Shown here: in pieces, positions 29,721 to 40,293 of the stretch
Layout of the letters: each line of letters opens with the position of its first letter
How positions within the stretch are numbered: position 1 is the stretch's first letter
From: Diplonema japonicum
Lineage: Eukaryota; Euglenozoa; Diplonemea; Diplonemida; Diplonemidae
NCBI GenBank assembly: GCA_964019335.1
Contig: OZ025662.1
Coordinates: forward strand, 248,001 to 312,000
Length of the DNA stretch: 64,000 nucleotides
Reading direction: 5' to 3'
Position numbers and translations under genes: made by a program
The notes under the pieces: model-generated
The model's input: the letters and a program-made list of their open reading frames with translations, nothing else
Databases searched by the model: none
What the model was told of the DNA's origin: nothing

Positions 29721-29810
29721 AATAACAAGAAACGGAAAAAAAAAAAAAATTCTGTGCGATATTTCCCCCCCCTAGATTTTATTTTTTTTAACCCGCGAAG
29801 ACGTATAGTC

Positions 29811-29846
<36 letters not shown>

Positions 29847-29852
<6 letters not shown>

Positions 29853-30375
29853 TTCACTCTTCGTCATTTTCTTCACTCACTAGGGGCCTCATTATTTAAC
29901 GCGAAATCGCCATTATTTAACTAGTTAAATAATGAGATTTTGCAGTTAAATAATGGCCCTTCAGAGTGAAAAAATGGGTCTTGTCGTGGAAAAAAATGCA
30001 CCCAACCCCTTGAAAAATTTTTTTGGGGTGGGGGTATTTTGACTATTTTTGGCCATCTGAGGCCATTCCAGCCCTTAAAAGTGGGAATAAGTGCCTTACT
30101 TCCCCTTTAAATGCCACGGCGAAATAGCTACCCTGTATTACCTTAGGAAAATCCCCAAAAAGCTGACCTGCGTGAAAAAAAACAGCAGTGAAAGCAGTGA
30201 AGAGTGAGTGACTCAAATGACGAAGAGTGAAATAAAACGACTTACTTGCCGCCAAATGAGCCATTATTTAACACTCGTTACCCGTTTTTTTGCACTCGGG
30301 CCCTGCGGGCCCTCGTGCAAAAAATTCGGGAACTCGAGTTAAATAATGACTCATTATTTGTTGGCAATAAATAGT

Positions 30376-30380
<5 letters not shown>
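29847..30380. repeat. Fold-back (inverted-repeat) element cluster
   Basis: An outer inverted repeat of about 33 bp pairs 29847-29880 (TTTTATTTCACTCTTCGTC) with 30203-30236 (GACGAAGAGTGAAATAAAA), with about three mismatches. Inside and just outside are at least six copies of CATTATTTAAC or its complement, including the perfect 24 bp palindrome at 29911-29934 and a larger imperfect palindrome at 30261-30349 around GGGCCCTGCGGGCCC. Poly(T) runs flank both ends (29816-29850 and 30380-30407). It has no coding sequence and looks like a MITE or fold-back element. Confidence 0.65.
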
Positions 30381-30407
<27 letters not shown>

Positions 30408-30409
<2 letters not shown>

Positions 30410-31326
30410 GGGATTGTTTTATATCTTAAAAAATTTTTTATCCCTCCTTTTTTTTCCATATTTGTTAGTACCCAGCATTTCTATTGAGGTACTTTCAAAT
30501 TTTTCCTTTTCTCCTTATTCCCTTCTCTTCTCTTCTCTTCTCTTCTCCCCTGTCATTTCCAGCACCTGTCAGTCTTAGAGCCCCGATGGCAGTGGTGCAG
30601 GGAGCCAATCCAGCCGGAGGCCTTGTAGCAGGCAGGTGCGTGTCGCAACTTGTTTTATAATTCACCAAAAAGGAAAAGAAAGAAAGAAAAAAAAAAAAAT
30701 AAACCTCTCTCCCCCTTTCTTTTGCCACGTGTTTTAATACGAAAGAAATTATTTCGTTTCTTTTTGAAGGCTCTCCCAGTTTGTGATGCAATTATTTTTT
30801 TTTTCTTTTTTTTTTTTTTTCCTTTTTTCGCTTTGGTTGTCGCTTACCATACCATTGAGAGAAGGGAAAAAAAAAAAAAAAGAAGTATAAAGGTACTAGT
30901 GCGAGCAGGCCAGTACAACAATAAATACCAGCGTTACCTCCCCGTTCTCTTTTCTTTTGGGGGGTGGGTGGGGCAATTCACTTAATACCACAAGAACAGC
31001 AGAAATTCGTTTCACACCCAAAGGCTAAAAGATTTCTGCATTATGGGGGGGTGTAAATAAACAAAAAAATCGCTCTACATGGGCCACTTTTTAGGAGACA
31101 GAAAAAAAAAGAAACCTTTTTTTTTTTTAAAAATTGTTCTTCTAGACTGATATAATCAGTCCCGGTTCTTCTATAGGTTAAGTGAAATTACCCCCCTTGC
31201 CCCCCCCCCTTTTTTTCTTTTCAACGTCCGTCGCTGTCAGGTCTGTAGTTATTCTTATTGGCAACACTCACTTGTAACGGGAAGAAAAAAAAAAAAAAAA
31301 AAGTACGACCCCCCCATCCCCATTTA
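30408..31326 (+). other. Spacer with a possible small spliced gene
   Basis: After a (TTCTC)n stretch and CATTTCCAG, an ATG at 30586 opens MAVVQGANPAGGLVAG and ends at a GTGCGT donor (30636). A continuation after TTTTTGAAG (30770) reads LSQF before another possible donor. This looks like the start of a tiny multi-exon gene, but no complete frame can be fixed. The rest is T, A and C runs. Confidence 0.25.
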
Positions 31327-32796
31327 ATGCTCTACTACGCTGTTATAAAGAGTGTGCGGTTCATTGTTGTGTGTGGGCTCGTGACGGTCGGGGTGGGCTT
31401 CTGGAACATCGATACACGGAATAGCGAGGACACCCCCAAGACGGTAATAGAGGACTGGGGACAATTGGCACTGGAGAAAGACAGAGAGGAGAAGCCCGCT
31501 TCGAAAAAACCGGACACTGAGGAACACAACCCAACGATTGTAGAGGACTGGGGACACCCGACAACCGACAACTCCAAGAACAACGAAACTGTTAAGGATA
31601 AAATCTTCCCAAAAAACAAGGTGGTACAGATGACAGTAAAGGGCAAGGAAGCTCTACCAACTGCACGCTGTGTGCAATGGGAACAACAAGGAAAAGACGG
31701 TCTGTTCAAACTAACGGGTGTACGGGAACTTGATACACGGAAATGTCTTAAAAAACAAAAACTGCTCTTTGTCGGCGATTCTGTCCTGCGGTACACGTAC
31801 CTCGGTATGCTCAGAATGCTTGAAGGAAAGGTGGACAGAGACGAGGTGTCGAAAGAGACCAATGACTTCCTTGTGAACTCGAAGGGTTTTGTAGCATCCC
31901 CCGACCCTCTGGTGCGGTACCACGAACGGAGGACGGATGTCAAAAACGACACCAGCCTTCTATGGCAGAAGGAATGGCGTGACTGGAGCAGTTTCGTCAA
32001 CGGAACAACATCCGCCTTTGACGGAAGAATGTGCTGCGACTGTTACAGGACTCCGTACCCTTACGTTAACAAAATGAAATCGGAGAAGGGTTCCACCATA
32101 AAGGAGAGGAACGTCAAGCACTGGGCGTCCCAACGAGAGAATCGATTCTACTCCAACACGGAGCTTGCTGTCGAAGCCGACTTCTTCTTCATGCATGGTG
32201 ATCATGGCTCGCACGGCGAACTCAGATCCCATTCTTCAAACTGTTCAGAATATCTACAAAACCCCAACATATCCCATTCTTGGACAGGGTTAGCCCCAGA
32301 GCTCTCCAAACACCTAACACCTGGCTACACCACCATCATCGCTAACGCTGGTCTGTGGTATCCAAACTACGTGGGAGAACCAACGAAAGCTATCGCAATG
32401 CTGAAAGCGTTGGAGTCGCTGGGCGTTGGCGGCTCAACACGCCTCATATGGATTAGCACAACCCACACTTGCAACAAGGGTTCCTCCCACAGAGAAGGTG
32501 CCATGCTGGACCATCTGATGTCGCGTGATGCGAATTGGCACTTTCTCGACTTGTATAACATTACACACGACCTCGTTCTCAATAGTATGCAGCAAAGAAT
32601 AAGAGGGGGGTCAGTCGGTAAAACTCATAAATAAACAGAGCTCCAAGTCCCTGAGCGATACGCGTATGGGAAGTCTGTCAAGCTCCACACTTGGCTTCGG
32701 ATAAAGTGTAGCCAAGCTTATGTCGACTCCGTGGGTCATTTCCAGCCCTACTATTACAAGGAGTTTGGGAAAGCCCTGCTTGATCTTGCGTGTTGA
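31327..32796 (+). CDS. PC-esterase/TBL-like SGNH acyltransferase, type II membrane protein
   Basis: Exons 31327-32584 and 32639-32796 give 471 residues. The 54 nt intron has a GTATGC donor and an AACAG acceptor. Without removing it the frame stops early and loses the catalytic C-terminus. A short N-terminal membrane helix (VRFIVVCGLVTVGVGF) is followed by an acidic stalk containing two near-copies of IEDWGQ/VEDWGH. The GDS motif KLLFVGDSVLRYTY is at about residue 150. The D-x2-H motif DSVGHFQPYYYKEF is near the C-terminus, in the second exon. A GDS plus DxxH pair defines plant TBL and animal CASD1/PC-esterase proteins, which move acetyl groups onto polysaccharides or sialic acids in the Golgi. 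An acyl-glycan modifying enzyme of the secretory pathway is likely. Confidence 0.75.
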
Positions 32797-33021
32797 TTCA
32801 TCCTCCCCCCCCCCCTAATTATTTGTCGTTAACCAGTTACACATTTGTTGTTCTTTTCTGATATCTTTTCTAAAAACCGAACTGAACTCCAACCATTTTT
32901 TTTTTTTTTGCCCGTCGTTGACATTATCGGCTTTGCCGTATTCTATTATTTCTTTCAAAAAAAGAAAAAAGGAAAAAGAAATTCCCATTGTTTCAATCTC
33001 AACAGGTGGGGGGTGGGACAG

Positions 33022-36000
33022 ATGCCCCACAGCAGCGAAGGCAGGAGGTTCTACCCTCCTGTACAGCACAAAAAAGCGTCACCTCCACGTCGCAGGGCTG
33101 AACCGATAGAAATCACAGCACATGTAGGATGGACACCCATGAGCGGAAGGGGCAGGGGAGGAAGGATGTACATTGCAGAGGAGACTGACAAGGGGCCTGT
33201 TGAGGTAAGACGTATCGCCTCCTCAAGACATGTGTCCCCTTCCAGCCCTGTAGGGCGGACAGAAGATGCTATCTTGCAGAAACTTGAGAGAATGAAGGCG
33301 TCCAGCAGGGCATATATCGGTGAGACCCCTCTTGTGCCTCAAGGATACTCTAGTCTCGTACGAGAGACTTCCATTGCCAGCAACGCAACGCTCCCCCCGC
33401 AGGTCCTGTCGCCTCGCGATATCACTCGGCACCACTCTCCTATCCGCAGCTCTCGCAACATCCATACCGCTGCTTCTTCCAGCCCTGTTGAAGCATTGAG
33501 AAAGAGAATTGACTTCCCCGCAGTAGACTCCAGAGCGACCTCTCCCATACGAGAGCCACTGCCCCTGATAAAAGACCCGACGCCAGCCATAAGAGAGTCC
33601 ATCACTCTTCCTCTCCCCCCGCTGCCATTGCCCCGGGGGATCACCAGCATGGTTCCGTACACACAACCTGTTCCTGTAGTCTCGGCCGCCGTGCAAGAGG
33701 AGGTGATACAGTCCATGATGGATAAGCTGAGCAGTCACGTGAGTAAGGAGATCGCAATGGGGCTCTATTCACTGAAGGGTGAGATCAATGCTGGTGCGGG
33801 TGCGAAGGCGGGTGTTGAGGGGTTGGGCGACTTGGAGCCCCCAAGCAGTATTGAGGTACCTGCCATGGTCCCTCCGCCACCTCCTATGCCTTATGCCTCG
33901 CGCCATCGAGGCACACCGAGGTCCACACCGGTGAAGACACCTGCTGATACAGGGGCTCCTGTCTGGGGTTACGACGAGCAAGAGTTTCAACCTGCCGACG
34001 CAGCAGTGGTCATCCCCATCTCCCGCCCTGTCACCCCGACTCCCATCCGCGACATGGAGTCCCCTCTCGTGTCGCCAACACGCAAGGTGATTCCTGAGCC
34101 TTTGTTTCCACACCACCTCTCAACCCACGAAAGTTTACCTCAACCCCACCCCTCGCAACCCCAGCCCTCCCAACCCCCTCAATCTCCGCGACCCCTGTTA
34201 CAAGCTCAGCTCTCTCCTCCCAGACCCAAGTCCTTCGCGTCTTCTTGTCTGATATCCCCTACGAAGCCTTGGCGCTTCATTGAGTCACCAAACCGTCCTG
34301 GGGGCACACCCCCTGTGTCGCCGAAGGAAGACGCTCAAGTGCTTCGTGAGCAGCAGTGTCACGATGTTGTCACGTACCGTGGAGAGGTAGAGCATGGGGA
34401 GATGGTGCGTGGAGAGGTGGTGCGCGATCTGCACTTTGGGGAACCCCATGAGAACGGCAACCACGGTCTCGGAACAGTACCCAAGACTGTACTTGAAACA
34501 CACGAAGTCCACGATGCGTGTGAGGCGGACGGGGAGGTATGGCACGAGCACAAGGAAAGCACGCTGCAGGTTCGGCGTCTTCGTGAGCGAGTCATAGAAC
34601 TGGAGGAACAGCTTCGCCAGACGGCACAGCAGCAGATCCTGGCAAACCCGGTATGCAATTTATAAAAAAAAAGAAAAGTCTAATACCATAACAGGAACCC
34701 GAGCGGCCTGAACTGTTCGAACGACAGCAGTTCTTAAGCACTCCCTGTGTTACCGAATTGTTTCGTGATGAACCAGTTGAGATTGAGTTAAGTGAGCACC
34801 ACACGTCCCTTGCTAGTGCACAGCTGGTGCAAGCGGTGCCGGAGCTTTTTGAGCAACAGCACGCGTTTGCCAATGAACGCATGAGACCTGAACTTTTCGA
34901 GTCCCAGAGCGAAGCTCTTGCGGTCAGACCAGCTGAGATGGTCGTCCGTGACATTTCTCAGGAACAAGAGCTTGACGCCACTACTACAGAGTGCCATGTC
35001 GCTCTGCCTGTGCTCAGCGAATTTGTTGCAGAGCTTGCAACGTTCCCCACACCAGTCCACCTTTTTGAACAGGGCGAAGAGATTCGAAACAGATTTCTGG
35101 AAGTGACACTGCTAACCTCCGAGATGCAGTTGCAGCGGTGCCTTGCTCTCGCTAATCTATACGAACACGAGCAACAAGTGTACACAACTCGTGAAGTGCT
35201 TCCTCTCAACGAACACTCCCAAACACTATCATCTGCACTGCCGCCTATTATGCTGTACGAGATACACAACTACATTGCCCCCCTCTACCCAGAGGCTGCT
35301 CCTGTGCCGATGCACCACAGCACTGAAGTGCAGACAGAAGTGACATGTATTTTATGTGAAGGAGCTCACGACGTTCGACACTGCCCGCTTGCGGCAGGGC
35401 CTGGCTTGGGCAATGCCACCTCTCAGACCGATCCGAGGTGTGTGCACTGCGACGACATCGATGCCTCGCATGACTGTCCGCAAGCACCGCCTGTAGTTTC
35501 AACTGGAACTTGTCAGACAGAGACGTCTCTTGGTACCGTGGCATCGCAGACTGATGTTTTTTGCGGTCTTTGCGGCAACACAGGCCACATAGAGAAAGGC
35601 TGCCCGCATGCTGCGCAATCTGCGCCCTGCGGTACACAAACTGAAGCGTTTTGCTCTTTCTGCAAAGAAAGCGGCCACACCGCACACTCATGCCCTTTGG
35701 CACAAGTCAGCACGTGTAGCCTCTGTGGTGTTACAGGACATGAAACACAGCACTGCCACCTGAGTCGTGCAGTCCTTGCGACTAATGGTGTGCAAACAGA
35801 CGTGTTATGTGATGTGTGCAAAATAATAGGACACGATGCCCATCTCTGTCCCGTGGCTCCTGTCTTCGTGCACGGCGGTTGCCAGACGGACGTAGAGTGC
35901 ACTTTATGCAAACGTATTGGGCATGAAGCGAACACCTGTCATTTGCGGTCTGTCTTGGTGGCGTGCGACACACAGACCGAGCCCTTCTGTTCCCTTTGCG

Positions 36001-37233
36001 GCAGTTCAGGCCATGAAGCGCTGCTGTGTCACATGTTGCAGCGTCCCTCCCCGATACTTTCATCAGGCCCTACCCAGACGGACCCCATCTGCAGGCACTG
36101 TGGTGGGACCGAACATGCTGAACACTTCTGTCCTGTGGTACCCCCTCCTCCTGTAATTGTGTCTGGCGGTTGTCAAACGGAATTTGTCCCATGCACCTTC
36201 TGCAAGGGCACTGACCATGAGGTCTACGCTTGTCCCTTTGAACTCCCGACCTGTTCTCTGTGTGGCCATGCGGGTCACGACAAGCATACTTGCCAGATGT
36301 CTCGTCCCGTGCTTGTGGGCCGCGACACGCAAACTGATACCACACAATGTGTAAGTAAGGACCTTCAAGTCGACCTGCACCCCACTTGTGCTTTGTGCCA
36401 CACTGCACATGGAGAGCACGCTTGCCCATTGGCGGTATGCAGTTAGTATCATGTCTTTGTATCTCACCACAGGAACAGGACCACACGCCTGCCGTTGTTC
36501 ATGTTGAGGAATGGTCACAGACGGTATGACTTGTTTTTGCAATGCACGCACCACAGGATAGCCCTATTAGGAGGGCAGGCAGCACGCAGTGGGTTCCTTA
36601 TGACTGGAGCACTAGCGTGGGTTGTCAGGCAGAGCAGTGGGAGAGTGTCCAGGCATCGACGTCACCATTTGATCTGTGCTTGGATGTTCCCAGCAATGCC
36701 TCCGTGTGCATGCAGACGACAGCTGTGGTTCCCTTAACCACAGCGATCCAGACAGACAGCATGCACACCATGCAGGCAATGTCGCAAACGAACGGTATCA
36801 GCCTGGAGGACAGGTGCACTCTTGCTGTGGTGACAACATCCAACACAGGAGTCCAGTGCGAGCTGGTATCTAAACCTCTTGAAACCGTCCAGCCTGAGCC
36901 CACACTGTTTATTTCACCAACAAAGGGTGACGTTGAACCTGTTGCTCTCTCGGTCCATGAAGCAAACCCCATGCTTATGTCGTCAGTAGTACCTCCAGTC
37001 AGTCTGCATGAACACACAACGGAATTAACTTCACCATGGGAGCACAAAGCACCGGTTTTGACTGTGCATTCCGCAATGATGACTTCGCCAAGGAAGCAAG
37101 ATGCCAGCGAACCTGTGAAGATGCAACCTGTGTCCCTTCACGAGCACACCTTTATGCTCAGCTCACCGATGAAGCATAGGGATAGGGTGCCTGCTTCTGA
37201 GCTGGTTGCGCACTCTGCGATGACTAATAAGGT

Positions 37234-37266
<33 letters not shown>

Positions 37267-39133
37267 GATAGAGCGGTTATTAACACTTGATGCGCGACTA
37301 GCAGTGCCCGAGCAGCGGTTTGTGTCAGAAGTACCCGTACAGCAATATAGAAATGAGAAGGTGCAGACCACAGTGGAAAGCACATCTACTGCTGACGTGA
37401 GGCGTATCCTTGACTTGAGCACGTCCACCGACGCAGCTGACTCGAACCAAGGCGACATCCTCAAGGTACCGCCGTCACAGGCTGGGTCTCGAAGGCCAAA
37501 GTCACAGTACTATCGGCAACTGCAGCACGAGGCGGCCAAGACAAAGTCGCCTGCCATGTCGCCCCCGCAGGTCATGGCCGAGGTGCAGGTGAGCACTGCC
37601 ACGCTCCGCATGCGCAGCATCGAAGAAGAGCTTGCTGCTTTGAAAGAGCTCACACGTAAAAGGGTTCATGATTCCGGCAAGTTGTCACCACCGGTGCCTA
37701 AGTTCAACCTCTCGTCCCCCAGAGCACAGTTCAAGAGCAGGATATCACCCACTCGCGACTCGGTGCACACGTCCCCAGCGCAGCCCCGATACGTGTCGCC
37801 AATGAGGATGAGATTAATGGGCTCCCCGCGTGGGAAGATCTCACCGCCACTCGATTCTCCAATGCGAACGGTCGCAATCGGGTCACCTCGAGTAAACCCT
37901 CTTCACTCCCCCCGCCTGCATTCGTTGCACTCGCCTGTGCGCACGTCGTTAGTACCAGATGTGCACGACGTGGCACCCTTGGCCTCCACCTCGGTACCTA
38001 TGCCCCTCACTGCATCTATCATCGCCCCTGTCCCTGTCCTAATTGCAGCCCCTGTTGTCATGGAGTCACCTCCTGTTCCGGCCGCAGCCCCGGTGCAGCT
38101 GCAAGCGGGTTTGCAGTCTCCTGCGAAGAATTGGGACGTAGCACCTGTTTCAGTTTTAACAGCTTTACCTGAAGTGAGTTTGCAGTCTCCCGTGAGGACG
38201 AAGGATTTGACCCCAAGCTTGCCGTTGAGCCTTCCTGTTCCTCTTCCTGTTCCACACGAATCTGCTTTGTATTCCCCAACAAGAAGCCGTGAAGCAAGCA
38301 CGAGCGCGAAGATCGGACAAATGTTCTCACCACCGAGGAGCAGAGACGCATTTGGTGTTAATGAGCAAGGGCTGCAGTCGCCGTTGAGGAACAGGCTGTC
38401 ACTGTCCGATGAGCAGGAGATGAAGTCGCCGAGGCGTCCTGAGGGCCTGGACGTGCGGTCGGGGAGCGTGGTGTCAGATGCCTCGGACGGGCGGTGGGGG
38501 AAATGGTGGGCAGCGAGGAAGATAGAGAATGATGCGGCACTGCAGAAGATGGAAGCACTGAGCTTAGAGACGAGCAGGTTGCAGATGAAGATGGAGGCGA
38601 TGGCCACGGGAAGCAGACTGTCAAGCCCGGTAAGGTACAAGGAAGCAAACACATGGGACATAGATCTGTCAAGGGGGGTCAAGATAAGCGAGAGTGGAAA
38701 GGAAGCAATTGCAGTCGCAGCTGGCATGGCAGGTCACATATTAATCGGTAAGATAGGTGTAGACCTTGCACTACCTGTCGGGATCAGCTCATGGGCAGTC
38801 ACAGTTACACTAGGACGTGCATCTGACAGAGATGTCCTTGTAGGGCTCACAGCAAAGGGTGCTGGGTTCGGCCCCACGTACTTCTACAGAGGCGATGGGT
38901 GCAAAATCGCAGACAATGGCGACGGCATCCAGAAGGGCTCTCGGCACAGCATCCCTCTCCCTAAAGGCGCTTCTGACATTTCATGTTCTGTCGATCACTC
39001 CTTACGCACTGTAACTTTTACTGTGCAAGGCCAGCCTAAAGAAGCCTTCACGATACCCCCACATATCACTACCACTCTCTACCCCATGGTAGTGCTGGGC
39101 ACTACATCGGATGCAGCCTCTCTACGGTTTTGA
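33022..39133 (+). CDS. Giant scaffold: LFE repeats, 12 zinc knuckles alternating with QT(D/E) motifs, SP repeats, SPRY-like domain
   Basis: Exons 33022-34650, 34695-36434, 36473-36523 and 36557-39133 give 1,998 residues. All introns are phase 0 (44, 38 and 33 nt) with GTATG donors and CAG acceptors. The start follows TCAACAG. Residues 1-500 are disordered with SPIR/SPTR peptides. A coiled coil sits at about 515-540. About 544-740 has repeated (E)LFE-type peptides. About 755-1123 has twelve CCHC knuckles, nine of them exactly C-x2-C-x4-H-x4-C (for example CGLCGNTGHIEKGC), separated by peptides such as CGTQTEAF, NGVQTDVL and GPTQTDPI. About 1,250-1,870 has some twenty SP-x-R/K units. The last 150 residues look like a SPRY/B30.2 domain (ILIGKIGVDL, DVLVGLTAKG, TYFYRGDGCKI). 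TQT-type peptides are known docking sites for dynein light chain LC8. I know no described protein with this combination. Confidence 0.75.
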
Positions 39134-39502
39134 GGAAGGGCAAAGAGAAATCGTTTCTTGTTAGATGGTTAAACTTATCAACGATACCCCCCTATAAAGA
39201 GGGATTCAAATAAATGTGTCAAAAAAAATAAAATAAAAGAAGATTCTCCTTCCCCCCCAAAAAAGAAGGATAATAAAACCTGTTGTCGAGATATGTATTA
39301 GATTCTTTTTTTCTTCTTCTTTTGGTGAAAGCATTGCCACCCACCCCAATACCCCCTTTTTTTTTCTCTGTTAGATGGATTTTTTATTTTTTTATTTTAT
39401 TTTGTTATTATTATTATTTTTTTTCCTCCTGAGACGAAAGCGAGAAAAAAAAAAAAAAAAAAGAGGGAAACCAAAAGAAAGATGTTGTGCAGCACGAGAA
39501 CG
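39134..39502. other. A/T-rich spacer
   Basis: Homopolymer and microsatellite-like DNA (TTATT repeats near 39390-39420, A17 near 39445). The ATG at 39482 could also start the next gene. Confidence 0.4.
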
Positions 39503-39850
39503 ATGGCCGCAGGGCAGAGAAGATTTTTGGGGTCGAGTAAAGTGTTGAGGGAATTGGTGCCGGGCGCGAAGCTGAGCTACGGTGAGGTGCAGGCGTCGCA
39601 GGCAATGCGTACAGTGAACAAGGTGACCCCTGGGAAGTTCTTCATGGTGAACTTTATCGCAGGCGAACAGTCGATTATGTCAATTGCCAACCGAGTGAAT
39701 TCAGTCTTCATTGTCGGTGCTGGCGCGGCGGTGGTGATGCTCTACTGGGGCTCAGCCATCACGTGGTCCTGGGTAACTGCTTCCGCCCTCGTGTTCTCCG
39801 CGGTGTCCATGCACTACCACATTGGCTCGAAGGGTTCCGTGTATGTTGGG

Positions 39851-39892
<42 letters not shown>

Positions 39893-39954
39893 ACAGCCCT
39901 GTTGCAGCGCTCCTCCTTCTTGCTTTCATCTACAAGTGCCACATTGAAAACTGA
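39503..39954 (+). CDS. Small three-helix membrane protein, probably mitochondrial
   Basis: Exons 39503-39840 and 39897-39954 give 131 residues. The 56 nt intron (donor GTATGT, acceptor CCACAG) is almost entirely one A run of about 40 bases. Removing it replaces a poly-Lys readthrough by a sensible end, VPVAALLLLAFIYKCHIEN and stop. An in-frame ATG at 39482 would add seven residues; I prefer 39503 because GTGCAG lies between them. The N-terminus (RRFLGSSKVLREL) is basic and could be a mitochondrial presequence. Membrane helices: VFIVGAGAAVVMLYWG, WVTASALVFSAVSM and the C-terminal one. The size and layout recall accessory subunits of respiratory complexes, but no family is recognised. Confidence 0.6.
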
Positions 39955-40293
39955 TGGGAGGTGTATCCGTTCGACTAAAAAAAAAAAAGATTTTTTTTTT
40001 TATCCACAGGAAAAAAAGTGTGTTTTCACCCCCTATTTTTTTCTTTTTTGTTTTCCCCCTAGTTTCATGCCTCCGTACCCTGGGAGGGTGATGAAGCTTT
40101 ATTTGTTACTTTTCGTTGTTCATTTCTTCTTTCTACTTTTGCCCAACCCCCCTCCCCCCCTTTTTTTCATATGTCCATCCCCTTAGTGTCATAGGGTTAC
40201 TATATTATTCTCTTTTTTTTTAAATTCATAATCTTTCTTTTCATGCTTCAAAAGAGAAAACGGGAATTACAAAAAAAAAGAAAAGAAAAATAA
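39955..40293. other. Spacer
   Basis: Pyrimidine-rich with A and T runs. It reads through as low-complexity hydrophobic frames only. Confidence 0.4.

Noticed and set aside
32618-32638. 21 nt intron (GTAAAA...AACAG) in the PC-esterase gene
   Set aside because: It would also restore the frame, but the overlapping 54 nt intron starts with the GTATGC donor used throughout the window and has a normal length.
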